Positions 7,969 through 17,022 of a DNA stretch of 64,000 nucleotides are shown one piece after another. The notes under the pieces were generated by a model, which ran no database searches, was not told the DNA's origin, and saw only the letters and a program-made list of their open reading frames with translations. Numbering within the stretch: position 1 is the stretch's first letter; every line of letters begins with the position of its first letter. Made by a program: the position numbers and the translations under genes. This DNA is from a virus: positions 1 to 64,000 of the IMG/VR virus record IMGVR_UViG_3300043448_000837. One strand, 5' to 3'.

Positions 7969-8247
7969 TCAATCCCCCGTCAGTTTCTTCAGAAGCTCTC
8001 CAACTTTCCCGTCGTACGCAACAGCAAGTTCTTGCTCGCTCTTTGAATCAACTTGGGTCAGGGCAACGATGTCCGAAGTAATTTCTCTGTGCGCTTTGAT
8101 CGCACTGTTGAAGATGGAAACGAGGTCTCGAGTGGAGCACACTTCCATCTGGTTGGCAAGCTGATCCAGAGCATCTTTCGCCACAAGAAGGGTGTCTTGA
8201 GCCAGAATCTCTTTCTGCTTGATAATGTCTTCGCGTGATTTAGCCAT
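7969..8247 (-). CDS. Small helical protein, possible small terminase or packaging factor
   Basis: A 92-residue, almost entirely helical protein (MAKSREDIIKQKEILAQ...). Its ATG overlaps the stop of the 52-residue gene (TGATG) and it ends just before terL. The position fits a small terminase subunit, but I see no helix-turn-helix motif I could name, so the role is inferred from context only. Confidence 0.7.
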   Translation of the reverse strand: MAKSREDIIKQKEILAQDTLLVAKDALDQLANQMEVCSTRDLVSIFNSAIKAHREITSDIVALTQVDSKSEQELAVAYDGKVGELLKKLTGD

Positions 8248-8405
8248 CAGTAAAGCCTCTTTCTACATTTGGAGCAACCACCTCGCGGTGGCGGGGGATT
8301 CCCCTTGTATGATACGATCTTTTGCAAGATCTTCTTTGCCTCTTCCATGTCGCCGCGCTGCACGGCGATGTGGTAACTGTTCCAAAGTTCTTGTGATGAG
8401 TCCAT
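8247..8405 (-). CDS. Short protein with CxxC tail (52 aa)
   Basis: Encodes 52 residues: a helix (MDSSQELWNSYHIAVQRGDM...), a Pro/Gly linker and a basic end with a CSKC pair. Its ATG overlaps the stop of the upstream gene (TAATG) and its TGA overlaps the next ATG (TGATG), a tight coupling that supports it being real. It may bind a metal through too few cysteines unless it dimerises. Function unknown. Confidence 0.7.
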   Translation of the reverse strand: MDSSQELWNSYHIAVQRGDMEEAKKILQKIVSYKGNPPPPRGGCSKCRKRLY

Positions 8406-9622
8406 TAACATGGCGCAATAGGACCGGGATTGCCTTCACAGGGAACGCAACCTAACTTCCACAGTGAGTTGATAGAGGCGAGCTGGAACGTATCTTCCAG
8501 AATCCACCCTTTCCCTTGAGGAGATTTAGCCACAAAGTAGAATCTGCCTTTCGGAGTCTGAATGAACGTCTCGGGGACAATTCCGATCACGGATCCGCCC
8601 TCAAGGTACAGTTGTTTTGCCTCCGGATTCAACGGGTCGATGTTTAAGAAGGTGTACGCTCCGGTAATGACCGCAAACTCACCTACGTTCATGCCCGTAA
8701 ACCATTCAGCATATTTTGAAGCCCGATCGGAAATCGGATCGGCTTTTCCTGCGACGTCATTCCACAGCTCGATCGCGTACCGCGCCAGAAACTTTCCGGT
8801 CGGCGAGTAGAAAACTTCCTCAATCGGTTCAGAGGTCTCGGCGTCCCAAACGGTCACAACTAACCTGCCATCTTCAGTATAGCTGTTGTTGCTCAAAAGA
8901 TAAATCGGTTGGTTGAGGGGATCTGGAAGGAATACCGTGTCCGGGTCGCAAACAAACACCCAGTTTCCGGACGAAGTCGCAGGATTGCTCCAACGAACAC
9001 CGTACGGGGCGGAATAGTCTTCCAGAGGCAACTTGATTCCCGTGTACCACGGAACGTAAATCTCTCCGCTTGCGGTGTCAACAACTCCGGCCAAGGGAAG
9101 GCGAGTCTCAACGTTCGGTCCCGGAAAGATTTGCCGGCAATCGCCACGTTGAACGCAAGGGTCAAGGGCAACATACGGCAGCGTTTCCTCAATCGTGAGA
9201 ACGTAAGTTTGAGTGTAAGTGTACTGAGATTCGGGACTGATACCAGTGAACAGTTCGTTTTGACACGTGAAAGGTTCGATCGTCTGCACTGACGCACCGG
9301 ACGGAACACTGCCGTTTATCGTGTTGAAAGCGCCTGCAAGAAGTTGAGTGGCGAAATCGTGACCAGAGGAGGTGAGATAGTTCTGGCAGGAGAAGTTCAG
9401 CTCGAAGCTCATACTCCGCTCGAAAACCATCGGAATGCGATTCTTGACTGTGTTTGAAGAACCCGTGTAACGCACGACGATGTTGTTAGTTTGCTGCACC
9501 ACTCCCTCGTTTTCGATCGCGTCTGCGAGGCGAAGAACATTCACACTGATTGGAATCAAGGGGGAGGCAACAAGAGCATCAACAATGAACTGCTCGATAC
9601 GGGATATTGTGTTAAGTTCCAT
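8405..9622 (-). CDS. Putative tail terminator / head-tail connector protein
   Basis: A 405-residue protein. The first about 140 residues (IEQFIVDAL..., IVVRYTGSS, then beta-rich) resemble tail-completion proteins of the Mu gp37/DUF1834 type. The remainder is beta-rich, Pro/Gly-containing and looks like an added decoration domain. It sits between terL and the adaptor gene, as expected for neck genes. The family assignment of the N-terminus is tentative; the C-terminal 250 residues are unassigned. Confidence 0.6.
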   Translation of the reverse strand: MELNTISRIEQFIVDALVASPLIPISVNVLRLADAIENEGVVQQTNNIVVRYTGSSNTVKNRIPMVFERSMSFELNFSCQNYLTSSGHDFATQLLAGAFNTINGSVPSGASVQTIEPFTCQNELFTGISPESQYTYTQTYVLTIEETLPYVALDPCVQRGDCRQIFPGPNVETRLPLAGVVDTASGEIYVPWYTGIKLPLEDYSAPYGVRWSNPATSSGNWVFVCDPDTVFLPDPLNQPIYLLSNNSYTEDGRLVVTVWDAETSEPIEEVFYSPTGKFLARYAIELWNDVAGKADPISDRASKYAEWFTGMNVGEFAVITGAYTFLNIDPLNPEAKQLYLEGGSVIGIVPETFIQTPKGRFYFVAKSPQGKGWILEDTFQLASINSLWKLGCVPCEGNPGPIAPC

Positions 9623-9625
9623 GGT

Positions 9626-10705
9626 TTACGGGAAATTCGTGTTTGAGCCGTCGATATACCAGCCGCCAGCATCGTTCGGTTGAGAAATCTGCAGCGTTCC
9701 GCCCAACTCCAGGAAATTGTTGGACGTGATCCAGTTCGGGAAGTCGTTATTCTGCCCGATTGCTCCCCAACCGATGCGGTAATCCGGGGCCTGGTCTCCA
9801 GCTGTATCGGTTGTCCAGCCTGAAAGACCTTTGCCAGAAACCGAGTTGTAGCGTTGAGGAATGCGCCAGGACCGCATAATTCCCTGAGGCGTATCAATGG
9901 CCGAGTCCCCATTCCCTGCGCGAATCGCAGTCATTCCCATCTCGGCCTGCATCTGCTTCAGAGCGGCGTCGTAATCCTTGTAGACGTCTTCTCTGCGGCG
10001 AACCGTGTCGAGATAGTAACGGGCGATTGTGAGTGCGGTGCGGCGGCGATTGCTTGTAATTAGCACCATGCCAGCCTTGCCTGACTGCTCAATGTACGAG
10101 TCAATCAGAGAGTTGGCGTCTTGAATCGCCATGTGCAGCTTCGCCACATTCACTGTCGTGGCTGCTGCGTCGTCAATGTTTGTTAGCTGAATGGCTTCTT
10201 TGAGGCCGAACGCGATAATGAAGTCGTCGGGTGAAGCACTCCTCGGGTCGGTCTTGTTGTTTGTGAGTACGCCGGAACGGTTCTGGTAAGGGAAGCCGTA
10301 TCCGCCGATGGTTTGGCCCAGGTTAGACTGAACTCGAGAGCCATCGGTTGTTTCATCCGGTGCAAGAGTGTTTCTCGCTGCAACGCGATAAAAAGCTCGA
10401 GAGGCGTTGCGTTTCTTGACAACGTCGTTCGCCGTAGGGGGAATCGGCCCGCGCAGGCAAAGGTTGAGGTCAAGAGGCGGTTCGTAGGAAACGAATGCTT
10501 GGTCCCAGGGGGTTAGAGTGCTGTCCAATCCAAGAGACACCATCGTGTCCGAAGAATAGATCAGGGTTTCCACCCCGTACTGCCCGTAATTGACGGTGAA
10601 GGAAGTGAGCGGAACCGGAACATTTGTGTCCAGTGGCGCGTCAAAGTACAGAACAACCGTCGTCGGTGTCGAAACTAGAATTTCCTTGATCTTAGGCGCA
10701 GCCAT
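9626..10705 (-). CDS. Head-tail adaptor (DUF1320-like) with N-terminal beta domain
   Basis: A 359-residue protein. Residues 1-60 form a beta-sandwich-like domain (TTVVLYFDAPLDT). The central part (about residues 150-270) looks like the Mu gp36/DUF1320 adaptor fold: an IQDANSLIDSYI helix, an RRRTALTIARYYLDTVRR helix and a YKDYDAALKQM helix. A long C-terminal extension follows. Adaptors of this family bind the portal ring. DUF1320 proteins are normally about 140 residues, so this one is enlarged at both ends. Confidence 0.65.
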   Translation of the reverse strand: MAAPKIKEILVSTPTTVVLYFDAPLDTNVPVPLTSFTVNYGQYGVETLIYSSDTMVSLGLDSTLTPWDQAFVSYEPPLDLNLCLRGPIPPTANDVVKKRNASRAFYRVAARNTLAPDETTDGSRVQSNLGQTIGGYGFPYQNRSGVLTNNKTDPRSASPDDFIIAFGLKEAIQLTNIDDAAATTVNVAKLHMAIQDANSLIDSYIEQSGKAGMVLITSNRRRTALTIARYYLDTVRRREDVYKDYDAALKQMQAEMGMTAIRAGNGDSAIDTPQGIMRSWRIPQRYNSVSGKGLSGWTTDTAGDQAPDYRIGWGAIGQNNDFPNWITSNNFLELGGTLQISQPNDAGGWYIDGSNTNFP

Positions 10706-10713
10706 CAGCTTCC

Positions 10714-11136
10714 TCAGCTATAAAGATTGGTACGAGGGTCGTTGGAGAACGGGTGGAAGTACTCACTCACCCAGAACGAATAAGCGTCTTGTGGAACTTG
10801 AATGACGTAACCGTCCCACTCCCGGTATTTGCAATTTTGAAGGTAATTCGCAGCCAACCGGAGCGGCCACTCGTCTCTCCAGTTCACTTCCCAGGAGTCG
10901 ATTGTAACAAGAAAACCTTCGATCGTGTAGTCGATTCGAGCAACGATTGAACCGCCGCGCTGCTCATCATCAGCGTAAGGCGGATTGCTATAGTCGAAAG
11001 TTTCTGAGACTCGATCGAAAATCTCCCCGTCCCACTTCACCAATAGGTAACGTAACTCACTCGGAGGATCTTCGTAGTAGAGAAAATCCTGAAAGAGCCA
11101 AGTGGGCGATTGAATTCCGGGACGACGAATTGCCAT
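10714..11136 (-). CDS. Virion-region protein with GNAT-like features
   Basis: A 140-residue protein. The order of a beta-strand VTIDSWEVNW, a helix PLRLAANYLQN, a strand YVIQVPQDAYSFWVS and an ending EYFHPF is reminiscent of a GNAT acetyltransferase C-terminal half, but no clear acetyl-CoA P-loop is visible. It lies between the spike and the adaptor. I would call it unknown with a weak GNAT resemblance. Confidence 0.55.
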   Translation of the reverse strand: MAIRRPGIQSPTWLFQDFLYYEDPPSELRYLLVKWDGEIFDRVSETFDYSNPPYADDEQRGGSIVARIDYTIEGFLVTIDSWEVNWRDEWPLRLAANYLQNCKYREWDGYVIQVPQDAYSFWVSEYFHPFSNDPRTNLYS

Positions 11137-11139
11137 AGT

Positions 11140-11943
11140 TCAAGAGGGAGGTTTGTACCAGGTGGCTTTTCCGCCGTAGGGGTTTGGGCGAGGAGAAGTT
11201 CCGTAAGCAGAGTTTTTGCTCATTTCCTTTGCCGAAGTGGGGAAAACAAAGTCCCAAATGGATTGCTCCTTGACAGGCTGTTCTGCGTCGCCACGGCTGT
11301 CGTTTGGCTGAGTTCCATCGTTTTCGCCTGCATGACCATGCGCTAAGTCAACGTGGCGGACCCAGATATAGTTGCCGTTTCGTTTCAGACAGACACACAA
11401 CCAGTCGGAGCTCATTGGTCCCCCTTCTTCAATCACGGTGCAACCGTGGTTTTCTTTGGATGCGGGCGGAAGGCTTCCTGCGGGGTATACCGGCAGCCGA
11501 ATCATCGTGCTGTTGTCCGGCATCTTAAGGTTTTTCTCTGCCTTTGAAGTCAGAAGTTGGGGGTCGTACAAGACATCTTGGAGGATGGCGTACTGGTACT
11601 CCCCGCTTGACGGTACGATGTTTACACGCTTTCCGACCAATCCTTTCGGTTGTTTCCCCTTGAACGCAGGGGAAGTGTCAATCCAATGCGATGGTTTGGC
11701 TTGTTGGCCTTCGCGCTCGGCGGAAAACTCTCCGGTGGCACCAGAGATTTGGGGGATTTCGATGTTGTGGTCGTCAAAGATGACCTTCACTCTCCCCCGA
11801 TCCAGCGGATCGTTGATATCCACAATCGTTCCACGCAGAGTTCCCCGAGGCAGTCCAGCAAACTTCATGTTCGCCTCAGTTGCATTGAGCATTGCAACAA
11901 ACTGGCTTACAAATTCAGAAGCTCTGAGTTTGGGTTGGTGCAT
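11140..11943 (-). CDS. Baseplate hub/spike protein with OB-fold domain
   Basis: A 267-residue protein. Residues about 34-75 (LRGTIVDINDPLDRGRVKVIFDD) match the OB-fold start of gp5/VgrG-type spike proteins. No long beta-helix repeats or lysozyme domain follow, so it may be a spike hub whose tip is another protein. It lies between fibre genes and the neck genes, as expected for a baseplate component. Confidence 0.72.
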   Translation of the reverse strand: MHQPKLRASEFVSQFVAMLNATEANMKFAGLPRGTLRGTIVDINDPLDRGRVKVIFDDHNIEIPQISGATGEFSAEREGQQAKPSHWIDTSPAFKGKQPKGLVGKRVNIVPSSGEYQYAILQDVLYDPQLLTSKAEKNLKMPDNSTMIRLPVYPAGSLPPASKENHGCTVIEEGGPMSSDWLCVCLKRNGNYIWVRHVDLAHGHAGENDGTQPNDSRGDAEQPVKEQSIWDFVFPTSAKEMSKNSAYGTSPRPNPYGGKATWYKPPS

Positions 11944-11945
11944 GC

Positions 11946-12200
11946 TCAGATGTCCTTACGAAACTGTGAGAATTTCGGTAAGTTTCGGGGATGGCGTTTG
12001 GGCGGAACGGGTGCAACCGGCGGAGAAATCGTTCGACCTGTCGGTTTCGGCTTCAAAGGTTCTTTTACCGTTTCAACTACTTCAACTGTTTCCGAAGGAG
12101 TTTCAACCGTTTCTTCCAAGCTAAATGTTGATTCGTCTTCCATAGTTTCAATTGTACTCGGTTCGATCTGCGAAGGTGTTTTGCGTCGTCTAGGGGCCAT
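11946..12200 (-). CDS. Low-complexity protein (84 aa)
   Basis: Basic N-terminus (MAPRRRKTPS), a Thr/Glu/Val-rich middle with repeated ETV units and a Pro/Lys-rich C-terminus. It is probably disordered. It ends 2 bp before the spike gene and starts after a GGGTAAAA motif. A linker or chaperone role is possible but not shown. Confidence 0.65.
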   Translation of the reverse strand: MAPRRRKTPSQIEPSTIETMEDESTFSLEETVETPSETVEVVETVKEPLKPKPTGRTISPPVAPVPPKRHPRNLPKFSQFRKDI

Positions 12201-12222
12201 CTGTGGGTTAAAGACTGGTAAC

Positions 12223-12230
12223 TTTTACCC
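12223..12230 (-). promoter_or_regulatory. GGGTAAAA motif (putative late promoter)
   Basis: Minus-strand GGGTAAAA, 22 bp before the ATG at 12200. Confidence 0.55.
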
Positions 12231-12275
12231 CCTCGGGGGCACACGGAAACTGTGTGCGACAGCCTTGTGGTTAGG

Positions 12276-15200
12276 TTAAGGCCCAGGCCAGATTTGTGTC
12301 GCGTCGGCATTATATTTCCAGTCGTCAACAGATTGGAACCATGACGAGGACGCAACTGGTGGCGGAACAGGCGGTCCAGGTACGGTGGAAACCACCAAAT
12401 CGAAAGTTTGAGCTGAGTTTTGGAAGCTAAGGGTAGGGGCAATTGTTGGAACATTCGATTCTGGAACTATGCTCATGGACACACTTGTCGCGGTAATCGT
12501 GGGAGGACCAATTACTGGCAAAGTGGTTGGGTTGATTTCACTGCGAGCGTAGAGACCATAACCCGGCGGGTTGTCAGCAAAGATTGGAGTTCCACCTGCA
12601 GCCAAGGGCTGAAGGAAATCTAGAGAGGAAACGTATTTGTAAGCAGCGGTTCCACCACCACCACCATACAGGCCAATTCCACTTGGCGTAATAATCACAC
12701 GCTGGTTTACCGTATCGAGACTCGCTGCGGCAGAGTAGGGGCTTATTCCGTTCACCTGTGTGAAGAAACTCACTTCATTCAGGTTCCAGTCGTAGTCAAT
12801 CAAATTCACAAGGCTTGGCCAACCAGGCATTCCAAGGTCCGAGTAAAAGTTGACGTAACTGTTCCAAATATAGAAACCAGTGGTCGAGGGTTGCATAGAT
12901 GTTGCCCAACCCGAGAAAGTCCTTGTTTCAATCGGTTGGAAAAACTCATCTAAGAGGTGAATTCTTCCGTTGCTACCTTCTAGAAGGAGATAGCCCCCCG
13001 ACTCAGGATGAAAGAGAATAGCGTATATAGAAATGCCACCAAGATCGACCGCTTGAACAACGTTTGTAAACGTTTCGTCTACCTCTACCAAAAACCGGTC
13101 GTAAGGAAGTCCATTTAGAATTCCAGCCAAAACCCAGTTTCCGTTCGGTTTTTGATCAGCGGCAATAATGCGCCAAACAGGTAGACTGTCCGGTCGCGAG
13201 AAAGAGAATCGTTTTAGGAACGAGCCATTCGTAACGTCAATTAAATTGCAGACGTGAGGTTGATACTGCTGCAACTCCGAGACAAGCATCTGAGTTCTGG
13301 CATTATTCAGTGCACGAAGTTCCCAGTTCTGTTCGTAACTGCCGTCAAGAGCTTGATTGTAAATCGTCTGACCGGAAGAGTTGAGACAAATGAAGTGGTG
13401 ATTTCCGTTGTTGTCGTCTACGACAGTTAAAACTTTGTCGTCCGGCAGTGAGTGAACCGTTTGAGAAACCGCAACCGGACCCCATTCATACTGAGTGTTG
13501 GGTGGTGAAATAGTTTTTGACCACTCCAAATTTCCAAAAATTGAGAATTTACTCAACTCTGACCCTGTGCTGTTGGCAATGAAAGAGTAGATCTCCCCTC
13601 CTGGCCCCACGGCCGAGTTGTGACTGTTGACAGCCCCTTCGTCAATCGTGCTGTAGGCTAACCAACGGTTCGCCAAATTGTTGTACAAAATGTTCCAACC
13701 TTTGGCCTCCAAGTTGTCGAAAGCGACAATAGCGGGGGCAGTCCAGTCTCCGTAGGCAGCGTTAGTTCCTAACGAAATATCGAGAATTCCGTTAAGGGCT
13801 CCGCCGGCATCAATGGAAACCAGAATGTTTTCGATGCTCTCAGCTGTAAGCGCACATTCCCGCCAAGCCACGGTGAAGTTAGTAGCTGCACAGTTGTCGA
13901 AAAGATTAGGGGGAAAGTCGGCTAGGTTTGTGCAGTTAAGCCAAGTTGCCTCAAAAATCGTGCCGTTGTCAAAGTTCAGAGCGGGGAAGGAAGTCAGGCC
14001 GGTGCAACCTTGCCAGGTTCCGGTAAATCCGAGACTTTGGAAATTATTTTGGCCCCCAAACACTGACCCTGAACTGGTATCAATCAGTGGGAAAGATGTA
14101 AGACTTGAGTTGTTTCTCCATGCCCCGTCAAAAGTTGTAACATTACTTGTGTTGAGAAGCGGGAAAGAAGTAAGACCACTACAATCCAACCAGGTGTACC
14201 CTAAAGTAGTACAACTGCTTGTGTCTATGAGCGGGAAAGAAGTAAGTGAATTACACTCTCGCCAAGTATCGTTTAAATTACCCACCGAAGACGTGTCGAT
14301 TAGTGGGAAAGAAGTCAGGGACGAGCAACGCATCCAAGCCCTATAAAGGCTGGTAGCTGAACTCGTATCCAGGGGGGGGAAAGTTTCAAGATCGTAACAA
14401 TTTTGCCAAGTTCCCGAGAAAGATGTGATACCCGAAGTATTCAGTAAAGGGAATGAAGTTAAACTTTCGCAATTTAACCACGTTCTCACTAATGAGTTTA
14501 GTGGTTGACCCGGACTACCCGGAGGTTTCAATGTTATTTGAGGGAATGATGTGAGTGAATAACACTCTCCCCATGTCTCTTCCAGATTGTAAGCATTACT
14601 GAAATCTAGTTGGGGGAATGATGTAAGACTATTGCAACCCCACCAAGCTCTAAGGAAACCCACCCCATTGCTGGTATTGATGGTTGGGAACGAGGTTAAC
14701 CCGCCGCACCCGTACCAGGTCTCATAAAAACTGAGTCCGGACCCCGTATCGATCTGCGGGAAAGAGGTCAGAGACGAGCAATTTCTCCAAGTTCTAGTAA
14801 AACCCGTGGCGGAAGATGTGTCTATAGCGGGAAAAGATGCCAGACTAGTGCAACCTTCCCAAGCCCCTCCCCCAAAACCATTTCCAAGAACTGTGGCAGA
14901 ACTGAAGTCAAGCAAAGGGAAAGACGTTAGAGAATTGCACCCCGCCCAAGTTCCCGTAAACGTGGTCCCTGATTCAATAACTGTAAACGGAAAACTGGTC
15001 AAACTGGTGCAGTTTTTCCAGGTTCGGTCGAAAAGATTGGCTGAACTCAGGTTCAGGTTTGGTTGAAAACTTGTGAGGCTGGAACAACCCTCCCACGTTG
15101 AGACGAACTCGGTTGCGTCGGCTAACTGATAGTACAGGTTTAGTGTTGCAATACTTTGCATCGCAGAGCAGCCGTCCCAGGTTCGGTAGAAGTTAACTCC

Positions 15201-15314
15201 CGAACTCAAATCTTTGGGCGGAAAATTGACTATAGACGTGCAATTACGCCAACCGTCAGAGAAATCTACCACCCCGGTCGTATTTACATTAGGGTCGCAG
15301 TTGAAGGATGGCAT
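12276..15314 (-). CDS. BspA-like leucine-rich-repeat tail fibre / adhesin
   Basis: A 1012-residue protein. Residues 1 to about 490 consist of about 19 units of 23-30 residues with the pattern TW..C.SLTSFP.IDTSS, a BspA/DUF285-like leucine-rich repeat used in cell-surface recognition. Residues about 500-900 look like a beta-propeller or other repeated beta structure (short strands separated by G/D/N turns). The C-terminus is Pro/Ser-rich. It starts two bases after the stop of the 170-residue protein, which itself ends in one LRR-like half unit, so the two probably form one fibre from two chains. Repeat-number change by recombination is likely. Confidence 0.8.
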   Translation of the reverse strand: MPSFNCDPNVNTTGVVDFSDGWRNCTSIVNFPPKDLSSGVNFYRTWDGCSAMQSIATLNLYYQLADATEFVSTWEGCSSLTSFQPNLNLSSANLFDRTWKNCTSLTSFPFTVIESGTTFTGTWAGCNSLTSFPLLDFSSATVLGNGFGGGAWEGCTSLASFPAIDTSSATGFTRTWRNCSSLTSFPQIDTGSGLSFYETWYGCGGLTSFPTINTSNGVGFLRAWWGCNSLTSFPQLDFSNAYNLEETWGECYSLTSFPQITLKPPGSPGQPLNSLVRTWLNCESLTSFPLLNTSGITSFSGTWQNCYDLETFPPLDTSSATSLYRAWMRCSSLTSFPLIDTSSVGNLNDTWRECNSLTSFPLIDTSSCTTLGYTWLDCSGLTSFPLLNTSNVTTFDGAWRNNSSLTSFPLIDTSSGSVFGGQNNFQSLGFTGTWQGCTGLTSFPALNFDNGTIFEATWLNCTNLADFPPNLFDNCAATNFTVAWRECALTAESIENILVSIDAGGALNGILDISLGTNAAYGDWTAPAIVAFDNLEAKGWNILYNNLANRWLAYSTIDEGAVNSHNSAVGPGGEIYSFIANSTGSELSKFSIFGNLEWSKTISPPNTQYEWGPVAVSQTVHSLPDDKVLTVVDDNNGNHHFICLNSSGQTIYNQALDGSYEQNWELRALNNARTQMLVSELQQYQPHVCNLIDVTNGSFLKRFSFSRPDSLPVWRIIAADQKPNGNWVLAGILNGLPYDRFLVEVDETFTNVVQAVDLGGISIYAILFHPESGGYLLLEGSNGRIHLLDEFFQPIETRTFSGWATSMQPSTTGFYIWNSYVNFYSDLGMPGWPSLVNLIDYDWNLNEVSFFTQVNGISPYSAAASLDTVNQRVIITPSGIGLYGGGGGTAAYKYVSSLDFLQPLAAGGTPIFADNPPGYGLYARSEINPTTLPVIGPPTITATSVSMSIVPESNVPTIAPTLSFQNSAQTFDLVVSTVPGPPVPPPVASSSWFQSVDDWKYNADATQIWPGP
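13844..15314 (-). repeat. In-gene LRR-coding repeat array (about 19 units)
   Basis: Degenerate DNA repeats of roughly 72-90 bp encode the W..C.SLTSFP units. On the plus strand they appear as recurring GGGAA(A/T)GA(A/T)GT blocks followed by a CCA A(G)T motif. They are imperfect, which fits an old, drifting array under protein-level selection. Confidence 0.75.
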
Positions 15315-15316
15315 GG

Positions 15317-15829
15317 CTATTCAGGGGTATTAACGGTGAAAGATGTCAGGCTATTGCAGTTTCGCCAGGAGGCTTCGAAGTTATACAGCGTAGGAATGTC
15401 GGTGATTGTAAAATTTGCCGAAGTGCTAGGCTTGCCGGTGGCTATTCCTTGCAGTGTGAAAGTAGCGACATCGTTGTTCGTCCCGGGGTCAACTTGTGTC
15501 AGAATCGGGGTTGAGCCAAAGTTTCCGGTGATTGTGATATTGCCACTGGTTGTGACAAGTTTTGCGCTACCTGTTACTATAAAGGGGATTACAGTGCCAT
15601 CTGCAACGTTGGTTGTGTTGACAGAGGCTGTAAAAGTGCTCCCTTCTCCTGCACTTGAAGGGGTAACTGCTGTAGAAAATGCGGGAGAGGGAGGCGGTGG
15701 TGCCGGAACCGTAAAAACTCTTTGCGGCGCCAAGGTGCCGAAATCAGGTTTCTTCGCCGAAGGTCTTATCCAAATGCCCTCGTTAATGTAAACTCCGGGC
15801 GCTTTGCCCGTATCACCCTGCCTAGCCAT
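15317..15829 (-). CDS. Fibre attachment protein with sheath-like N-terminus, Ig-like domain and terminal LRR unit
   Basis: A 170-residue protein. The N-terminus (MARQGDTGKAPGVYINEGIW) contains PGVYINE, the same motif found at the start of the tail sheath protein in this window. A Pro-rich linker (VPAPPPPSP) leads to a beta-sandwich of about 80 residues (TPSSAGEGSTFTASV...). The last 20 residues (SWRNCNSLTSF) are one LRR-like unit that continues the register of the downstream 1012-residue fibre. It probably tethers that fibre to the virion. Its first about 45 codons and promoter are duplicated in front of the next gene upstream. Confidence 0.75.
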   Translation of the reverse strand: MARQGDTGKAPGVYINEGIWIRPSAKKPDFGTLAPQRVFTVPAPPPPSPAFSTAVTPSSAGEGSTFTASVNTTNVADGTVIPFIVTGSAKLVTTSGNITITGNFGSTPILTQVDPGTNNDVATFTLQGIATGKPSTSANFTITDIPTLYNFEASWRNCNSLTSFTVNTPE

Positions 15830-15860
15830 CCTATCACAAGCATTATAAGGTTTTTTACCC
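15699..15860 (-). repeat. 162-bp duplicated promoter plus fibre N-terminus, copy 1
   Basis: Aligns without gaps to 16892-17053. It includes GGGTAAAA, the leader with CTTATAATGCTTGT and the codons for MARQGDTGKAPGVYINEG through VPAP. Confidence 0.85.
15853..15860 (-). promoter_or_regulatory. GGGTAAAA motif (putative late promoter)
   Basis: Minus-strand GGGTAAAA, 23 bp before the ATG at 15829, followed by a TATAAT-like box 6 bp on. Part of the duplicated block. Confidence 0.55.
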
Positions 15861-15876
15861 GCTCACAGTCTAGGGC

Positions 15877-17022
15877 TCAGTCAAAGAATCCACTAGGGGG
15901 AGGGCCACCTATAAGCCAATTTCCAGCCTGGTCGGTATAACCTGTGATGTATGGGGGAGGATCTGTTACTGGTCCGGTCCATGGGTAGTTTAAGCCGAAG
16001 AATGTGTAGTTCGGATCGGCTAAGGTGGATATAAGGGGGACGTTTAGATGCCACATTTTCTTTCCTTGGTTAGGGGGAACGGGCGGAATGGGGTCAAAAG
16101 TGAAAGCAGCAGCGACCCTTGTGTAACTAGCCTGTATAGAAACGTTTACAAAACCCTCGCTAGTGTTTCCGGCGAGGTCTGTAACACGGAAGTGGAATGG
16201 TTCACTCACACCGGTGTAGTAAGGAGGGGTGTAAGGGCTGAGGTTAAGGACTATCGGGTTGGTTAAATCAACAGTGTACTCAAAATCACCGTTTGAGCCC
16301 AGGATAAAGATACCGTAAGACCCAACAGAATCACTGATAAGCTCAAAAATTTGGTTACTTGGTCCCCCCGTACCTACAACGGGTGGCATGGAAACTACCG
16401 GAAGGGTTGGATCGGGCCCAGGGGTGTTAACCTCCCCTGTCAGCAGGTTTCCACCGATGGTTTCAAGAATGCTTCGAATATAGATATTCTGCTGTATTGC
16501 AACAGGGAGTATATCCTCGTAGATGGTTCCAACCACTGGGTTGATCGTTACCGGCGTGTACCCGGAACCCGAAACCAAGGTAATTTCAACAGTTTCGCTG
16601 GATACGATCGAGGCGGCTGGGTCTGGGTCAATCGTAATTTGACCAGTGGTTTGCCCTGCAGGAATGAGAATGCTTCCGCTGGTTGGCGAGAAAGAAGCGG
16701 CACCAGACTGAGTGTAGTCCGTTCCAAGAATCGCCGTCCCCCCAACGTTGAAATTAATAGCCAGCGGGTCAACAGTTGACCCGGTCCGCGTGAAGCTGAA
16801 AACAATGTTAGTTGCCCCGGTATTAACGACTGCGGTAGGCGAGGCAGTTAATGTGATTAGTGCTTCTGCCGGAGGTGGTGGAGGAGGTGATGGTGCCGGA
16901 ACCGTAAAGACTCGTTGAGGTCCCGCGACACCGAAGTCAGGTTTCTTCGTCGAAGGTCTTACCCAAATACCCTCGTTAATGTAAACTCCGGGTGCCTTGC
17001 CCGTATCACCCTGCCTGGCCAT
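15877..17022 (-). CDS. Fibre protein with sheath-like N-terminus and Calx-beta-type domain
   Basis: A 381-residue protein when started at the ATG at 17022; this start matches the paralogous fibre protein and follows a GGGTAAAA motif by 23 bp. The N-terminus is the duplicated MARQGDTGKAPGVYINEG module. After a Pro linker comes a Calx-beta-like domain (GTAILGTDYT...GQTTGQITI) and then a second beta-sandwich (about residues 225-310). The C-terminus ends YTDQAGNWLIGGPPPSGFFD and may be the receptor-facing tip. A short fibre or decoration role is inferred. Confidence 0.75.
   Translation of the reverse strand: MARQGDTGKAPGVYINEGIWVRPSTKKPDFGVAGPQRVFTVPAPSPPPPPPAEALITLTASPTAVVNTGATNIVFSFTRTGSTVDPLAINFNVGGTAILGTDYTQSGAASFSPTSGSILIPAGQTTGQITIDPDPAASIVSSETVEITLVSGSGYTPVTINPVVGTIYEDILPVAIQQNIYIRSILETIGGNLLTGEVNTPGPDPTLPVVSMPPVVGTGGPSNQIFELISDSVGSYGIFILGSNGDFEYTVDLTNPIVLNLSPYTPPYYTGVSEPFHFRVTDLAGNTSEGFVNVSIQASYTRVAAAFTFDPIPPVPPNQGKKMWHLNVPLISTLADPNYTFFGLNYPWTGPVTDPPPYITGYTDQAGNWLIGGPPPSGFFD

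Noticed and set aside
13813-14346. Plus-strand frame of 177 codons with repeated VSISGKEVR units
   Set aside because: It is the antisense of the leucine-rich repeats, so its repetition is inherited from the real gene.
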